DNA from: JBGPYB01 sp041493035
GTDB taxonomy: Bacteria > Acidobacteriota > Vicinamibacteria > Fen-336
Length of the DNA stretch: 6,648 nt
NCBI GenBank assembly: GCA_041493035.1
Contig: JBGPYB010000211.1
Location: 1 to 6,648 of the forward strand
Reading direction: 5' to 3'
Shown here: piece after piece, positions 5,860-6,648 of the stretch
Position numbering within the stretch: the first letter of the stretch is position 1
Layout: each line of letters opens with the position of its first letter
Made by a program: the position numbers and the translations under genes
The notes under the pieces: model-generated
Told to the model about the DNA's origin: nothing
Databases searched by the model: none
The model's input: only the letters and a program-made list of their open reading frames with translations

Positions 5860-6648
5860 GGTCCTTCTTCTCCTTGGGCCTCGTCGGATCCTCGACGGCC
5901 ACTTCCTCGCCCGCCTTCAGGCCTGCGACCACCTGGACCTTGTCGACGCTGGCGAGTCCGGTCTCGACCTCCCGCACGTCGAACTTCTCTTTCCACTTGT
6001 CCTTGTCCTCGAGCTTCGGCCCGGGCGTGTCCTTCGGGCTGGCGGCGAAAACCTTGGAGATGAAGCTTGGAGACTCGGAGGCCTGGGGAGCGGGCGTCTT
6101 CTTGAGGTAGACCATCTCCTTCTCGTCCTTGCGGAAGAGAGCCTCCACGGGGACCGTGAGTACTTTTTCGCGCTTCTCTCCGACGACGTCGATGTTCGCG
6201 GTCATGCCCGTGCGCAGCTCGGCGCCCTGGCGGTCGACGGCGATCTCCACGTCGAAGACCTTGACCTTCTCCTCGAGGCGGGCGGCGGGCGCGATCCGCT
6301 TGATCATCCCGGCAAATTTCACCTTCGGATAAGCGTCGAGGGAGATCTTGACCGGCTGGTCGAGGCGGATCTTGCCGATGTCGACCTCGTTGACGCCGGC
6401 CTTGATGATCATCGTCCCGACATCGGCCACCGTCATGAGAATCGTGCCGGCATTGAACGAGGACACGCCCGACGTCACGGTGTCGCCAAGCTCCACCGGG
6501 CGGCGGATGACGACGCCGTCCATCGGAGACGTGACGTTCAGTCTCTGCGCGGTGCCGGCCGCTGCCAGAGCAATGGGGACGCCGCTCTCCTCGACGATCC
6601 GGTACTTCTCCACCGCGGAGTCATAGCTCGCCTTTGCCGAACGGAAGC
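5852..6648 (-). CDS. Periplasmic adaptor subunit, MacA/HlyD (RND membrane fusion) family, N-terminus missing
   Basis: The frame is open to the window edge, so the signal peptide or anchor, first lipoyl half and first coiled-coil helix are outside; 264 residues are visible. Residues 1-20 (AKASYDSAVEKYRIVEES) are the end of the second helix of the alpha-hairpin. The second lipoyl half follows at about 36-60 (LNVTSPMDGVVIRRPVELGDTV, a hallmark motif). The beta-barrel is about 70-155 (GTILMTVADVGTMIIKAGVNEVDIGKI and LRTGMTANIDVV), and the membrane-proximal domain runs from about 160 to the end (VLTVPVEALF, then VETGLASVDKVQVVAGLKAGEEV). An unusual Pro-, Ser- and Lys-rich stretch of about 38 residues (184-221) interrupts that domain between the MVYLKK and FDVREVETG strands. 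In the family, hexamers of this subunit bridge the inner-membrane permease to an outer-membrane TolC-like channel. It is the first gene of the operon visible here and overlaps the ATPase gene by 8 bases. Confidence 0.9.
   Translation of the reverse strand, partial: FRSAKASYDSAVEKYRIVEESGVPIALAAAGTAQRLNVTSPMDGVVIRRPVELGDTVTSGVSSFNAGTILMTVADVGTMIIKAGVNEVDIGKIRLDQPVKISLDAYPKVKFAGMIKRIAPAARLEEKVKVFDVEIAVDRQGAELRTGMTANIDVVGEKREKVLTVPVEALFRKDEKEMVYLKKTPAPQASESPSFISKVFAASPKDTPGPKLEDKDKWKEKFDVREVETGLASVDKVQVVAGLKAGEEVAVEDPTRPKEKKDRE

Overview
The window is GC-rich throughout and gene-dense, with short gaps and overlapping operon junctions. It looks like chromosome of a Gram-negative, high-GC bacterium: an RND-type periplasmic adaptor with MacB-type permeases implies an envelope with a periplasm. 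The sequence alone does not place the phylum; a myxobacterial, acidobacterial or similar lineage is a guess. I see no rRNA, tRNA, CRISPR array, insertion sequence or phage gene.

Layout. Positions 1-755 (+) are the 3' end of a larger gene whose product carries a discoidin (F5/8 type C-like) domain near its C-terminus. Convergent to it, with only 13 bases between the stop codons, is an arfB ribosome-rescue gene (769-1197, -). A 244-base divergent intergenic region (1198-1441) follows. It holds a good sigma70-type promoter on the + strand (TTGAGC, 17 bases, GATAAT), and a 27-base imperfect palindrome fills its spacer and -10 box, which suggests an operator. This promoter faces a two-gene unit: a DUF4166 protein (1442-1993) and a small polytopic membrane protein (1990-2526), joined by a GTGA overlap. 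A 70-base convergent gap (2527-2596) with no convincing terminator separates this pair from the next block.

The rest (2597-6648, -) is one operon of four genes, read right to left: a periplasmic adaptor of the MacA/HlyD family (5' end outside the window), an ABC ATPase of the MacB/LolD class, and two different MacB-type permeases. Junctions are an 8-base overlap, a 7-base gap and a 1-base gap, so the genes are very probably co-transcribed and translationally coupled. Together they would form a MacAB-like tripartite transporter in which the ATPase is a separate protein and the membrane part is a heterodimer of two permeases. The substrate is not evident, and no outer-membrane factor is visible here.

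The points most worth a second look are the dyad-overlapped promoter in front of the uncharacterised DUF4166/membrane-protein pair, the histidine- and acid-rich membrane protein itself, and a charged, proline-rich insert in the adaptor's membrane-proximal region.
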